DNA from: Sphingomonas sp. 28-63-12
GTDB taxonomy: Bacteria > Pseudomonadota > Alphaproteobacteria > Sphingomonadales > Sphingomonadaceae
NCBI GenBank assembly: GCA_002281535.1
Contig: NCGD01000020.1
Location: forward strand, 20,510 to 63,654
Direction: 5' to 3'
DNA: 43,145 bases
Both the position numbers and the translations under genes were made by a program. The notes under the pieces were generated by a model. The model was not told where the DNA came from and did no database searches. It saw only the letters and a list, made by a program, of their open reading frames with translations. Positions 8,580 to 17,970 of this stretch are shown here, one piece after another. Each line of letters begins with the position of its first letter. The first letter of the stretch is position 1.

Positions 8580-9155
8580 TCAAGCCAGCGCGCGCAATCG
8601 CTCGAGATCCGCCGGCGTGTCGATGTCGATGAGTTCGGCCGGGCTGGCGACGATATGCTTGCCGGCGCGGATCAGCGCGCGGCCGCCTTCATCGCCCTCG
8701 GCCTGCAGCAACGCCCCGAAACGCCCGGCGGCGAACAAAGCCGGCGGTGTCGGGTGGTTGCCGTCGCTTGAGGCAACCACGGCATCGGCGCTGTCGGCGG
8801 CATCGAGCAACCGCCAGACATGCGCGGCAGTAACGCGCGGCATATCGGCGAGCGCAATCAGCACCGCCGATGCACCGGCTGCCTGCGCGGCAGCAATGCC
8901 GAGCCTGACCGACCCCGAGAGGCCAAGCGCGGGCGCCGGATTGGCGATCTGGCGATAGCCATGGCCGGTAAAATCGAGCTGCGTACCCGAAACGATCGCC
9001 ACCCGATCAAGAAAATCCACGCCCGACAGCGCGGTAACGACATGAAAGGCGAGCGGCTGACCGAGAAAATCGGCCGCGAGCTTGTCAGTGCCGCCGAAGC
9101 GCAGCGACTGGCCAGCGGCGAGCAGCACCAGCAGCGTGCGCCCGGCCGCGATCAT
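8580..9155 (-). CDS. mocA: Molybdenum cofactor cytidylyltransferase (MocA-like)
   Basis: A 191-residue nucleotidyltransferase of the MobA/MocA family. It probably joins CMP to molybdopterin to make the MCD cofactor used by xanthine-oxidase-type enzymes. The nucleotide-binding motif LLAAGQSLRFGGTDK is at residues 11-25, the metal-binding ALADMP at about 101-106, and the family's late GDEGGRALI near 158. The start overlaps the xdhC stop as ATGA. Its place behind a molybdenum hydroxylase and its chaperone supports MocA over MobA or a sugar-nucleotide transferase. The exact nucleotide is inference from context. Confidence 0.85.
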   Translation of the reverse strand: MIAAGRTLLVLLAAGQSLRFGGTDKLAADFLGQPLAFHVVTALSGVDFLDRVAIVSGTQLDFTGHGYRQIANPAPALGLSGSVRLGIAAAQAAGASAVLIALADMPRVTAAHVWRLLDAADSADAVVASSDGNHPTPPALFAAGRFGALLQAEGDEGGRALIRAGKHIVASPAELIDIDTPADLERLRALA

Positions 9156-10075
9156 GGTGCTTTGGCGTGGAAAGCGGCGATCATCGCGGCGGCAACCGAC
9201 AGCGCGATCTCGGCCGGGCCGATCGCACCGATATCCAGCCCGACGGGTGCATCGATCCGGTCGAGATCGGCCGCCGCCACCCCAGCCGCCGCCAGCCTTT
9301 CGCGGCGCGCGGCATGGCTGCGGCGCGAGCCCAACGCGCCGACATAGCCGGTCGGTGCGGCGAGCGCGGCGATCAGCGCGGGATCGTCGATCTTGGTATC
9401 GTGGCTGAGCGTCACCACCGCCGTTGCCGGGCCGGGCGCGTAAGCCGCCACCGCCTCGTCGGGCCAGCGATCATCAAGGGTGACGCCGGGGAAACGTTCC
9501 GGCGTAAGGAAGCGCGCGCGCGGATCGATGACGATCGTGGCGATGCCGAGTTCGCGGGCGAGCCCGGCCAGCGCCTGCGCGATCTGGACCGCGCCGATGA
9601 TCAGCAGCCGCCGCGGTGGATCATAGCGGTTAATGAAGGCCGCGCCCGCGATCGGGCGGAGCGAGCTTTGGCCGCTGGTGAGATCGGTGGTGACGCTGAG
9701 CGCCTGGCCGGCATTGCGCGCTTCGGTGATGCGATCGAACAGTTCAGGATCGAAGCCTTCCGCCGAGACCGGCTGGACGAGCACCTCAATCTCGCCGCCG
9801 CACGGCAAGCCGACTTCCCATGCAGCAGCATCGGCGACACCGTAGCGCTTGAGCTGAAACGGCGCGCCGGCGATGACGTCCGCCGCCGCGGCCATGATGT
9901 CGCTTTCGACACAGCCGCCCGAGACAGAGCCTTCGAACCCGCCATCGGCATGGACCAGCATATGGCTGCCGCGCGGGCGCGGTGCCGATCCCCAAGTGGA
10001 GACGACCGTCGCGATCGCCAGCGGCGCCCCTTTCCAGGCGGCGGCGGCGTTGAGAACGGAGTCATTGTCGGCCAT
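9152..10075 (-). CDS. XdhC/PaoD-family molybdenum hydroxylase chaperone
   Basis: XdhC-family proteins bind the matured molybdenum cofactor, assist its sulfuration and insert it into the large subunit. This one has 307 residues. The N-terminal XdhC/CoxI domain carries SVSGGCVESDI near residues 50-60, with the conserved cysteine. The C-terminal Rossmann-type domain has LLIIGAVQIAQALAGLA near 160 and the closing motif GYVGALGSRRSHAARRERL near 245. The order Fe-S, FAD, Mo, chaperone matches the paoABCD arrangement of E. coli. A long palindromic repeat separates it from the Mo-subunit gene. Confidence 0.92.
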   Translation of the reverse strand: MADNDSVLNAAAAWKGAPLAIATVVSTWGSAPRPRGSHMLVHADGGFEGSVSGGCVESDIMAAAADVIAGAPFQLKRYGVADAAAWEVGLPCGGEIEVLVQPVSAEGFDPELFDRITEARNAGQALSVTTDLTSGQSSLRPIAGAAFINRYDPPRRLLIIGAVQIAQALAGLARELGIATIVIDPRARFLTPERFPGVTLDDRWPDEAVAAYAPGPATAVVTLSHDTKIDDPALIAALAAPTGYVGALGSRRSHAARRERLAAAGVAAADLDRIDAPVGLDIGAIGPAEIALSVAAAMIAAFHAKAP

Positions 10076-10090
10076 TGGATCTCTCTTAAT

Positions 10091-10208
10091 CCGCTCGTCC
10101 TGAGTAGCGACTGAGCGAAGTCGAAGGCGCGTATCGAAGGACAGCGTTTGGGGCGGGTGCTTCGATACAGGTCTTCGACTTCGCTCAGCCCTTACTCAGC
10201 ACGAACGG
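10091..10208. repeat. Long imperfect palindrome, repeat family A, copy 1
   Basis: Two arms, 10095-10139 and 10160-10204, are reverse complements with a few mismatches. Key blocks are CTGAGCGAAGTCGAAG in the left arm, matched by CTTCGACTTCGCTCAG in the right, and TATCGAAG with its complement nearer the centre. The element fills the whole gap between the Mo-subunit stop and the xdhC start, so it is transcribed within an operon. A diverged second copy is at 30766-30882. Confidence 0.93.
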
Positions 10209-10216
10209 GTTTATAG

Positions 10217-12430
10217 CTAAACCGGCGGCAAGCCCGGCAGAATCTGGTCGAGCGTCATTGGCCAGTCGCGCACGCGCACGCCGGTGGCGTTGTAGATCGC
10301 GTTGGTGACCGCCGCGCCCGCGCCCGAAATGCCGAGCTCGCCAATCCCCTTCGCGCCGACCGGGCTGGCGTGATTGTCGATTTCCTCGACGAAATAGGCC
10401 TCGATCTGCGGCACATCGGCATTCACCGGGATATGATATTCGCCGAGATCGCGGTTGACGTAAGATCCGCTGCGTTGGTCGAGCACCGCATCCTCGTGCA
10501 GCGCATAGCCGATCCCCCAGATCATCCCGCCCAGCGCCTGGCTGCGCGCAGTCTTGGCGTTGAGGATGCGCCCGCAATCAAACACCCCAAGCATGCGGCG
10601 CACGCGCACCTCGCCGGTCACCGCGTTGACCGCGACCTCGGCGAATTGGGCGCCGTGGGTCGCCTGGCTGAAGCTGCGGCTGTTCTTGCCGGGGCGAAGG
10701 ATGCCCATCGCCGCGATCTCGGTATCGCCAACCAGCGTCCTGATCGGCACGCGCTTGTTGCCGGCAATGGCGTGGCCGTCCTTGAGCGTCATGTCTTCGG
10801 GCTTGGCGTCCATCCGCCGGGCGAGTTCAGCGACGATGTCATCGCACGCCAGTTGCACCGCCGACCCACTCGACGCGGCACCGAAGGACCCGCCCGATCC
10901 CGCGCCATCGGGATGATCCGAATCGCCCAGCATCACGCGCACCTTGTCGATCGACAGGCCGAGCATTTCGCCCGCGATCTGCGCGAGGATCGTATAGGTG
11001 CCGGTGCCGATATCGGTCATGTCGGTTTCGACGATCGCGATCCCCTCCGGCGTCAGGCGGACCCGCGCGTCGCTGTTGGCGAGGAAATTGACCCGCGCCG
11101 CGGTCGCCATGCCCAGTCCGATCAGCCATTCGCCCTCGCGCACCGAGCCGGGCGTCGCGACGCGCTTGTCCCAGCCAAAGCGTTCCGCGCCCTGATCGAG
11201 GCAGTCAGTCAGGCGCCGGGTGGAAAAGGGCACGCCGCGCATCGGATCGACAACGGGCTCGTTCAGCTTGCGAAAATCGATCGGGTCGAGGCCGAGTTGC
11301 TCGGCCATCTCGTCCATCGCGGTTTCGAGTGCCATCATGCCGACCGCTTCGCCGGGTGCCCGGACCGCGCCGGCGCGGGTGATGTTGAGCTTGACGATCC
11401 TGGTGGTGAACTGCCGCGCAGGGGATTCGTAGAGCGACAGGGCACCAAGCGCGACGGGCTCGAAAAAGCTGACCCCGACTTTCTGGCTGACGACGCTGTC
11501 CTGCGCCATGCCGGTCAGCCTGCCTTCGGCCGTGGCGGCGAGGCGAATGCGCTGAAAGGTATCCGACCGGCCGAAGACCGAATGGAACAGCTGCTGACGG
11601 GTGAGCGCAACCTTGACCGGCCGGCCGATCGCCTGGGCGGCGATCGAGGCGAGCACGATTTCCGGCCCGCCAATCTTGCCGCCAAAGCCGCCGCCGATAA
11701 AGGGCGAGAGCATGTGAATGCGCTCGATATCGATGCCGAGCGACTTGGCCAGCAACGGCCGGGCCGCGCGGAAGATCTGGATCGATCCGTAGAGCGTCAG
11801 ATCGTCGCCATCCCATTCGGCGACCGCGGCATGCGGCTCCATTGCGGCATGAACCTGATAGGGCGTCGAATAGGTGATATCGAGGGAGACCTCGGCCGCC
11901 GCCATGGCTGCATCGACATCGCCCTTGATCGCATCGGGCAGCATCGCGCCCTCGTGCGGCGGCTTGGCGCTGCCAATTTCGGCCATGGTATCGAACTTGC
12001 CTTTTTGCGGCGCGTAATCGACCGTCACCGCCAGGGCGGCAGCGCGTGCCTGCTCAAAGCTTTCGGCGACGACGAGCGCGACGATCTGGCCATAGCTTTC
12101 GACGACGCCGTCGAATCGCGGGGCCATGTCTGCGCCGATATTGGGGGATTCCGCAGGCAGGCGGGGATCATCGGTGATGATCGTAATCACGCCGGGCATC
12201 GTGCTCGCTGCCCTGGTATCGACCGATTTGACGGTGCCGACCGCGATCGTCGCGGTGACGGCATAGCCATAAGCGAGCTTTCCCCTGGGGCGCTGATCAG
12301 CGGCATAGCGGGCGACGCCGGTGACCTTTGCAAGCCCGTCGGTACGGTCGATCCCCTTGCCGATCAGCCCCTGTACACCGCGATCGAGCGCGGAGGCGCC
12401 GTAATCGGCATCCATTTTATGTTCGGTCAT
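10217..12430 (-). CDS. Molybdenum-binding subunit of PaoC-type aldehyde oxidoreductase
   Basis: This is the 737-residue large subunit of a three-subunit molybdenum hydroxylase, which hydroxylates aldehydes or N-heterocycles with water as oxygen source. Family features are [18 protein letters not shown] near residue 28, [13 protein letters not shown] near 194, the glycine-rich [13 protein letters not shown] near 245 and the late catalytic glutamate in [14 protein letters not shown] (Glu698), at a position matching the proton-accepting Glu of E. coli PaoC. The size and gene order fit PaoC (YagR) better than the larger XdhB or AorL. The start overlaps the FAD-subunit stop as ATGA. Real substrate unknown; an isoquinoline-oxidoreductase-like role cannot be excluded. 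Confidence 0.93.
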   Translation of the reverse strand: MTEHKMDADYGASALDRGVQGLIGKGIDRTDGLAKVTGVARYAADQRPRGKLAYGYAVTATIAVGTVKSVDTRAASTMPGVITIITDDPRLPAESPNIGADMAPRFDGVVESYGQIVALVVAESFEQARAAALAVTVDYAPQKGKFDTMAEIGSAKPPHEGAMLPDAIKGDVDAAMAAAEVSLDITYSTPYQVHAAMEPHAAVAEWDGDDLTLYGSIQIFRAARPLLAKSLGIDIERIHMLSPFIGGGFGGKIGGPEIVLASIAAQAIGRPVKVALTRQQLFHSVFGRSDTFQRIRLAATAEGRLTGMAQDSVVSQKVGVSFFEPVALGALSLYESPARQFTTRIVKLNITRAGAVRAPGEAVGMMALETAMDEMAEQLGLDPIDFRKLNEPVVDPMRGVPFSTRRLTDCLDQGAERFGWDKRVATPGSVREGEWLIGLGMATAARVNFLANSDARVRLTPEGIAIVETDMTDIGTGTYTILAQIAGEMLGLSIDKVRVMLGDSDHPDGAGSGGSFGAASSGSAVQLACDDIVAELARRMDAKPEDMTLKDGHAIAGNKRVPIRTLVGDTEIAAMGILRPGKNSRSFSQATHGAQFAEVAVNAVTGEVRVRRMLGVFDCGRILNAKTARSQALGGMIWGIGYALHEDAVLDQRSGSYVNRDLGEYHIPVNADVPQIEAYFVEEIDNHASPVGAKGIGELGISGAGAAVTNAIYNATGVRVRDWPMTLDQILPGLPPV

Positions 12431-13425
12431 GCCGCATCCTCCGTCACGTCGCCCATCGTCAAATCTCTGAGCGTGGCGATCAGCACCCGCCGCGCGAGCG
12501 GAATCTTGAAATCATTCGTGCCCTGCCCCCGTGCGGGGGCGAGCAGCGCATCGGCGGCGGCTTCGAACACCGCCGTTGTGGGCGCTTGCCCGACCAGAGC
12601 GGCTTCCACCGCCGGATCGCGCCACGGCACGGTGCCAATCCCGCCAAACGCCAGCGCGGCGCCGGCGATCTTGCCCTCGTCGACCGCCACGATCCCGGCG
12701 ACCGAAAGCAGCGCAAAAGCGTATGAGGCGCGATCGCGGACCTTGCGATAGAGTTGCTTGCCGGCCGGCGCAGGCGGCAGTTCGATATGGGTGATGAGTT
12801 CACCGGGCTGGAGGACGTTTTCGATCTCGGGCGTGCTGCCGGGCAGCCGATAGAAATCGCCAAGCGGGATTCGCCGACGGTCGCCACCGGGTTGCAATGT
12901 CACCACCTCCGCATCCAGCGCGCGCATCGCCACCGCCATGTCGCTGGGGTGTGTGGCGATGCAATCGTCGCTGGTGCCGAGCACCGCCATGATGCGGTTA
13001 TAACCGCCCTGCGCCGCACAGCCGATGCCGGGTTCGCGCTTGTTGCAGGCGCGCGCGGTATCGTAGAAATAATAGCAGCGGGTGCGCTGGAGCAGATTGC
13101 CCGCGGTCGTCGCCTTGTTGCGCAATTGCGGCGACGCCCCGGCGAGCAGCGCGCGGGCGAGCACCGGATAGGCACTGCGGATCCGCGCATTCTGGGCAAG
13201 ATCGCTGTTGGTGACGAGCGCGCCGATCGACAGGCCGCCCATCGGGGTTTCCGCGATCGTCGCCAGATCGAGCCGGCTGATATCGACCAGCCGGGCCGGG
13301 GTTTCGATCTGCAATTTCATGAGATCAAGCAAATTGGTGCCGCCCGCGATGAAATGGGCACCATCGCCGCCAGCAGCAACGGCGGCTTCGGGGCTGTCAG
13401 CCTTGATATAATCGAACTGCTTCAT
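12427..13425 (-). CDS. FAD-binding subunit of PaoB-type aldehyde oxidoreductase
   Basis: The 332-residue medium subunit binds FAD and accepts electrons from the Mo and Fe-S subunits. The FAD motif [11 protein letters not shown] is at residues 27-37 and [12 protein letters not shown] at 106-117. Four cysteines, Cys117, Cys127, Cys136 and Cys155 ([30 protein letters not shown]), lie in the insertion that in E. coli PaoB carries an extra [4Fe-4S] cluster and is absent from ordinary FAD subunits. This is the best evidence that the locus is PaoABC-like. It overlaps its neighbours by four bases on each side. Confidence 0.93.
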   Translation of the reverse strand: MKQFDYIKADSPEAAVAAGGDGAHFIAGGTNLLDLMKLQIETPARLVDISRLDLATIAETPMGGLSIGALVTNSDLAQNARIRSAYPVLARALLAGASPQLRNKATTAGNLLQRTRCYYFYDTARACNKREPGIGCAAQGGYNRIMAVLGTSDDCIATHPSDMAVAMRALDAEVVTLQPGGDRRRIPLGDFYRLPGSTPEIENVLQPGELITHIELPPAPAGKQLYRKVRDRASYAFALLSVAGIVAVDEGKIAGAALAFGGIGTVPWRDPAVEAALVGQAPTTAVFEAAADALLAPARGQGTNDFKIPLARRVLIATLRDLTMGDVTEDAA

Positions 13426-13943
13426 GATCCGGCCACCTCAGCGACAGCGGGCGCAACCCCGGCAATTTCCCTGATTGCGTCGACAATATTGGGATAGGCC
13501 GAGCAGCGGCACAGATTGCCGCTCATCCGCTCCGAAATCTCGTCATCGTTCAGCATGATGTCGTCGAGCGACTCGCTGACATGGCTTGCCCAGCCAGCCG
13601 CGGCCTCATCCAGCATCGCCACCGCCGAGCAGATCTGCCCGGGCGTGCAAAAGCCGCACTGAAAGCCGTCATGCTTCACAAACGCCGCCTGCATCGGGTG
13701 GAGCGTGTCGCCGTCGGCGATGCCCTCGATCGTCACGATCTCGTCATCCTGATGCATTACCGCCAGCGTCAGGCAGGCATTGATCCGACGGCCATTCACT
13801 ATGACGGTGCACGCCCCGCACTGGCCATGATCGCAGCCTTTTTTGGTGCCGGGCAACCCGACATGATCCCGCAGCAGATCGAGCAGCGAGGTGCGGATAT
13901 CGGGGTCGGCCTCGTGACGCTGGCCATTGATCGTAAAATGCAT
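13422..13943 (-). CDS. 2Fe-2S subunit of PaoA-type aldehyde oxidoreductase
   Basis: The 173-residue small subunit holds two [2Fe-2S] clusters. Cys37, Cys42, Cys45 and Cys57 ([22 protein letters not shown]) form the plant-ferredoxin-type cluster. Cys96, Cys99, Cys145 and Cys147 (CGFCTPGQ and NLCRCSAYP) form the second. The start at 13943 is set by GGAGG seven bases upstream; a longer frame to 14012 lacks such a site. E. coli PaoA has a Tat signal, but this protein begins directly at the ferredoxin fold (MHFTINGQ), so the enzyme here is presumably cytoplasmic. First gene of the operon, divergent from glpQ with a 69-bp gap. Confidence 0.95.
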   Translation of the reverse strand: MHFTINGQRHEADPDIRTSLLDLLRDHVGLPGTKKGCDHGQCGACTVIVNGRRINACLTLAVMHQDDEIVTIEGIADGDTLHPMQAAFVKHDGFQCGFCTPGQICSAVAMLDEAAAGWASHVSESLDDIMLNDDEISERMSGNLCRCSAYPNIVDAIREIAGVAPAVAEVAGS

Positions 13944-14012
13944 GGGTGCCCCTCCTGAAGGGATGCTGTAACGCGCAGATGCTATTTGGGGTTCGCAAAG
14001 AAGGATTGCCAT

Positions 14013-15101
14013 ATGAAACGGATTTGCGGCCGGTTAATCAAGTGGAATCAGGTACTGATCACAATCGCTGTGCTGGCATCCGCCCCGGCAACCGGGCAGA
14101 CTGCCGCCATGGAAAATATTGCCCCTCTTTCGCCGCCGATCGTCATCGCCCATCGCGGCGCGAGCGGGATGCGCCCGGAACATACGCTGGCCGCCTATAC
14201 GCTGGCGATCGAGCAAGGTGCCGATTTCATCGAGCCCGATCTGGTCTTCACCAAGGACGATATCTTCGTCGCGCGACACGAAAATGACATTACCGGCACC
14301 ACCGACGTGGCTGCCCATCCCGAATTCGCCGACCGCCAGGCGACGAAGATCATCGACGGCGAATCGCACACCGGCTGGTTCACCGAGGATTTCACGCTGG
14401 CCGAGCTGAAAACCCTGCGCGCCAAAGAGCGCTTGCCCCAGTTGCGCCCGGACAATGCCAAATATAACGGCCAATTCGCGGTACCAACGCTCGCCGAGAT
14501 CATCGCGCTCGCCAAGGCAGAGACAAAGAAGACCGGTCGGACGATCGGCATCTATCCCGAAACCAAGCACCCCAGCTATTTCGCCTCGATCGGCAAGCCG
14601 ATGGAAGCAAAACTGGTGGCCGAGCTGAAGGCTGCCGGCTGGGACAGCGCCGTCGCCCCCGTGTTCATCCAGTCGTTCGAGGTGAACAATCTGAAGGCGC
14701 TGCACGCGCTGACGGCCATCAGGCTGATCCAGCTGATGGACGCGAGCGGCGGCCCTGCGGATAAAGCGGAACCGAGCTATGCCGCGATGGCGACGCCCGA
14801 CGGGCTGAAGGCGATCGCCGCCTATGCCTACGGAATCGGCCCCAACAAGACGATGATCTGGGACGGCGTGCATGCGCCCTCCAGCCTGGTCATCGATGCC
14901 CATGCGGCGGGTCTCCGGCTCCATCCCTGGACCTTTCGCGCCGAAAATGCCTATTTACCGGTGGCGTTTCGCGAGGGCAGCGATCCCGCCGCGCATGGCC
15001 GGATCGGCGGGGAAATCGCGGCCTATCTGGCCCTAGGGATCGACGGCTTCTTTACCGATTTTCCGCAAATTGGGGTTAAGGCGGTGGCATCGGTGAAATA
15101 G
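14013..15101 (+). CDS. glpQ: Periplasmic glycerophosphodiester phosphodiesterase
   Basis: GlpQ hydrolyses glycerophosphodiesters to glycerol 3-phosphate and an alcohol. The 362-residue protein starts with a signal peptide (basic RICGRLIK, hydrophobic core about 12-27, cleavage probably near residue 30). The GDPD catalytic motif is IAHRGASGMRPEHT, with His47, Arg48 and Glu56; the metal site continues with IEPDLVFT (Glu74, Asp76) and ARHE (His89). The length fits the periplasmic GlpQ group rather than cytoplasmic UgpQ (about 250). ATG at 14013 follows an AAGAAGGA box by eight bases. It faces the PaoA-type gene across a short divergent gap. Confidence 0.92.
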   Translation: MKRICGRLIKWNQVLITIAVLASAPATGQTAAMENIAPLSPPIVIAHRGASGMRPEHTLAAYTLAIEQGADFIEPDLVFTKDDIFVARHENDITGTTDVAAHPEFADRQATKIIDGESHTGWFTEDFTLAELKTLRAKERLPQLRPDNAKYNGQFAVPTLAEIIALAKAETKKTGRTIGIYPETKHPSYFASIGKPMEAKLVAELKAAGWDSAVAPVFIQSFEVNNLKALHALTAIRLIQLMDASGGPADKAEPSYAAMATPDGLKAIAAYAYGIGPNKTMIWDGVHAPSSLVIDAHAAGLRLHPWTFRAENAYLPVAFREGSDPAAHGRIGGEIAAYLALGIDGFFTDFPQIGVKAVASVK

Positions 15102-15116
15102 CACCGGGAGATGACG

Positions 15117-15392
15117 ATGCGGAAAACAGCCATTATCGCCCTGCTGATCGTGCCACTGGCGCTGAGCGGTTGCCTGGCCCAGACTGCCGTCGGCATCGTC
15201 AGCGCGCCGGTCAAAATCGCCAGCCAGACCGCCGACTGGGCAACCACCAGCCAGGACGAGGCCGATCGCAATTATGGGCGCAAGATGCGCAAGGCTGATG
15301 CCCGCGATGCCCGCGAGCGCAAGGCTGCCGAGCGTCGCTGCCGCCATGACCGCGATGCCTGTGATGATGGCTATCGCAATGGGGACTATTGA
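15117..15392 (+). CDS. Small lipoprotein of unknown function
   Basis: A 91-residue protein with a lipoprotein signal: positively charged start MRKT, hydrophobic core, and lipobox ALSGC (cysteine at about residue 18). The mature part is highly charged with an Arg/Ala/Asp-rich helix (RKADARDARERKAAERRC) and two cysteines. ATG at 15117 is preferred to the ATG at 15111 because GGGAG ends directly before the latter. It begins 15 bases after glpQ and may be co-transcribed with it. No family is recognised. Confidence 0.75.
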   Translation: MRKTAIIALLIVPLALSGCLAQTAVGIVSAPVKIASQTADWATTSQDEADRNYGRKMRKADARDARERKAAERRCRHDRDACDDGYRNGDY

Positions 15393-15431
15393 GGCGATTC
15401 GGGCGGCCGCCTGAAAGCACCGTTTTTCGGG

Positions 15432-16439
15432 TCACAACATGCCGATATCGCGCAGCCATTGCTTGACCTGTCCTGGCCACTCTGTGGTGACCGGATCGGC
15501 GGTCGGCCGCATCCCGAAGGCATGGCCGCCCCTGGCATAGAGGCGCATATCGACCGGCACGCCCGCATCATTCAGCGCCAGCGCATAGGCCATTGGCTGC
15601 CGGATTGGATCCGTGGCATCGTTCATGGCATGCAGGATCAGCGTTGGCGGCGCCTTGGGACTGATGGTGACCCATGGCTTGAGTTCGAGACTGTTTTTGC
15701 CCTTGCTGTCGTCCAGCATCCGCGCCGTGTAGGCGATGATCGCGAAATCGGGGCGAGGCGAATGCCGGTCTGCAGCGTCCGCAAGCGGATAGGTGCGCTC
15801 GTCGGTGTTGCTCATGTTCGCCGCCAGATAGGCACCCGCTGAAAAGCCAATCACGCCGATCTTGTGCGGATCGATCCCGTAGAACGAAGCTTGCGCTCGT
15901 AGTAGCCCCATCGCCCGCTGGGCGTCTTCCAGGCCCAAGAGCACTTTGGGCCGCTGTTGCTCGCCATTCTCCTGCGGCCACTTTTGCGGCACCCGGTATT
16001 TCAGCACCGCACAGGTGATCCCCTGTTGCACTACCCAATCACAGATTTCGGTGCCTTCCAGATCGGTCGCTATGACTTCAAAGCCCCCGCCCGGCAGGAC
16101 CAGCATGGCGGCGCCGCGGTTGCGCCCCTTTGGCCGATAGACGGTCATGGTTGGTCGGGTAACGTAGCTCACCCAATGCCATTTGCGCCCGCCCACCAGT
16201 CCCGTACCGTTACCCGTCCCCTCGGGTCGATCGCCGGAGTCAGGCTTGGCGAGCGGCGTGCTCCCCGGCCAGAGCGGCACCTGAACCCCGTCAGCGCCTG
16301 GCTGCCATACGCCCGCCCGCTCCATCGTCGCGATAACGCCCTGCGCAGGCGAGGTATCGACCTTGCTGATCTGGCCGCAGGCTGCGCCGGCGATGCCGAT
16401 TGCAAGGAGCCAGGGTGCGATGGCTCGTTTCCACGCCAA
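15432..16439 (-). CDS. Exported alpha/beta hydrolase (acetyl-esterase type)
   Basis: A 335-residue serine hydrolase of the type annotated as acetyl esterase or acetylxylan-esterase-like. The oxyanion-hole motif LVLPGGGFEVIA, the nucleophile elbow GFSAGAYLA, the acid-region HAMNDATDP and the late GGHAFGM histidine form the expected order. The N-terminus (MAWKRAIAPWLLAIGIAGAAC) is a signal sequence. The start chosen is TTG at 16439, because GGGAGAG lies six bases before it and because it leaves a clean signal peptide; an earlier in-frame TTG at 16460 has no such site. The substrate is unknown; deacetylation of plant polysaccharide fits the family but is inference. Confidence 0.85.
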   Translation of the reverse strand: MAWKRAIAPWLLAIGIAGAACGQISKVDTSPAQGVIATMERAGVWQPGADGVQVPLWPGSTPLAKPDSGDRPEGTGNGTGLVGGRKWHWVSYVTRPTMTVYRPKGRNRGAAMLVLPGGGFEVIATDLEGTEICDWVVQQGITCAVLKYRVPQKWPQENGEQQRPKVLLGLEDAQRAMGLLRAQASFYGIDPHKIGVIGFSAGAYLAANMSNTDERTYPLADAADRHSPRPDFAIIAYTARMLDDSKGKNSLELKPWVTISPKAPPTLILHAMNDATDPIRQPMAYALALNDAGVPVDMRLYARGGHAFGMRPTADPVTTEWPGQVKQWLRDIGML

Positions 16440-16469
16440 ATCCGACTCTCCCGTTTTCAAGTACCCAGG

Positions 16470-16487
16470 GGCGATCAGCTGATCGCC
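16470..16487. promoter_or_regulatory. Perfect 18-bp palindrome, candidate operator
   Basis: GGCGATCAGCTGATCGCC is a perfect inverted repeat without spacer, 30 bases upstream of the esterase start. A symmetric site at this place could bind a dimeric repressor; alternatively it is a short hairpin in the leader. No regulator gene lies next to it. Confidence 0.45.
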
Positions 16488-16614
16488 GAGAACTAAGCTG
16501 TTTTCAGAGCGGGAGGATTACTGGAATCGGTCCTGTCGAGCAATTGCGGTCGATGGCGTGCACGTCCGCTTTCAGAATATTTTTTCGCTCGGCTGAAGGA
16601 CGAGTTTGCCGCAT

Positions 16615-17931
16615 TCACCCCTTCGCCGGATCATCGCTCCACACCGTTGTCGGCATCATCCCGTCGCCCAGCCCGGTGATCAGCCGCGCGCCGCGATCGA
16701 AGGTGATGTAGCTCCACAGCCACTGCGTCCCCACCGTGATCCGGCTGCGGAAATCGGACAGGTAGAAAAGATGCGCGGTTGACCAGACGAACCAGGCCGG
16801 AAAGCCGCTCAGCCGCGTCCGCCCGAAATCGGCAACCGCACGCTTGCGCCCGATCGTCGCGAGATTGCCGTAATCCTTGTAGATGAAGCGCCGGGGCGGG
16901 CGACGGCGGCGGACGGTGGCGCGGATCACGCGGGCGACAAACTGGCCCTGCTGCTTGGCGGCGGGCGCCACGCCCGGCACCGGCCGGCCGCCGGCGCCGT
17001 CGACCGAGGCAGTATCCCCGATCACGAAAATATCAGGATGGCCGGGCACGCTCATATTGGGTTTGACGATGACTCGCCCGGCGCGGTCTGCCGCCGCACC
17101 CAGCCAGGACGCCGCCGGCGATGCCTTGACCCCTGCCGCCCAGACGATCACCGCCGCGCTCAGCCGTTCGTCGCCAATCATCACCGAATCCGCAGTAATG
17201 TCGGTAACGCGATCGCCCAGCCTGACCTCGACGCCGAGATGTTCGAGCGCGGCCTTCGCCTTGTCGGCGAGATCGGCCGGAAACGCGGCGAGCAGGCGGT
17301 TGTCCGACTGGACCAGCATCACCCGCACACAGCTGGGCGACAAGTGGCGGAAATCCAGGCCGGCGGCATGACGCGTCAGCTCGGCAATCGCGCCCGCCAT
17401 CTCGACCCCGGTCGGGCCGCCACCGATCACGATGAAGGTCAAATGCTGCGACCGGGTCGCCGGATTTTCCTGCCGATCGGTCTCGGCGCGCTCCATCGCC
17501 ACCAGGATTCGCGACCTGACCTTGATCGCGTCGTCGATCGTCTTGATGCCCGGCGCGTTCCCGGCCCAGTCGTCCCGCCCGAAATAACTGTGGCGCGCAC
17601 CGGTGGCGATCACCAGCGCATCATAGCGCAACGCAGTGCCGCTTTCGAGATGGACGAGGTGCGCCGCGCTGTCGACCGCAACGACGCTGTCAAGCAGCAC
17701 CCGGGTGTTGCGATAGCCGCGCACGATCGCGCGGATCGGCGCGGCGATATCAGCAGGCGACAGCGCCGCTGTTGCGACTTGGTACAGCAAGGGCTGAAAG
17801 AGATGATGGTTCTGGCGATCGATCAGGGTGATATTGGCGTTGGCCCGGCGCAGCCCGCGCGCCGCGGCGAGGCCCCCGAAACCAGCGCCGATGATGACGA
17901 TTTCAGGCTTGCGCCGTGCTTTTTTGTCCAT
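16615..17931 (-). CDS. ndh: Type II NADH dehydrogenase
   Basis: NDH-2 is a single-subunit, non-proton-pumping NADH:quinone oxidoreductase bound to the inner face of the cytoplasmic membrane. The 438-residue protein has the FAD motif IVIIGAGFGGLAAARGL at about 11-27, the quinone-site region HHLFQPLLYQVATAALSP at 43-60, a second nucleotide motif FIVIGGGPTGVEMAGAIAEL near 165, and the FAD-closing IFVIGDTA near 300. The aromatic C-terminal region (WFVWSTAHLFYLSDF) fits the membrane-attachment helix. It stands between two unrelated hydrolase genes on the same strand. Confidence 0.92.
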   Translation of the reverse strand: MDKKARRKPEIVIIGAGFGGLAAARGLRRANANITLIDRQNHHLFQPLLYQVATAALSPADIAAPIRAIVRGYRNTRVLLDSVVAVDSAAHLVHLESGTALRYDALVIATGARHSYFGRDDWAGNAPGIKTIDDAIKVRSRILVAMERAETDRQENPATRSQHLTFIVIGGGPTGVEMAGAIAELTRHAAGLDFRHLSPSCVRVMLVQSDNRLLAAFPADLADKAKAALEHLGVEVRLGDRVTDITADSVMIGDERLSAAVIVWAAGVKASPAASWLGAAADRAGRVIVKPNMSVPGHPDIFVIGDTASVDGAGGRPVPGVAPAAKQQGQFVARVIRATVRRRRPPRRFIYKDYGNLATIGRKRAVADFGRTRLSGFPAWFVWSTAHLFYLSDFRSRITVGTQWLWSYITFDRGARLITGLGDGMMPTTVWSDDPAKG

Positions 17932-17970
17932 GGTCCGCTGTACCGCAGTCAGGTGCGCTTGTTGGGCGAT

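Noticed and set aside
10370-12751. 793-codon open frame on the plus strand, antisense to the Mo and FAD subunit genes
   Set aside because: The minus-strand frames encode recognisable conserved proteins. The antisense frame is a by-product of high GC at third positions and its translation resembles no protein family.
15393-15431. GC-rich palindrome GGCGGCCGCC and CCGTTTTTCGG between convergent genes
   Set aside because: The first has no loop and the second only a three-base stem, so a terminator cannot be claimed.
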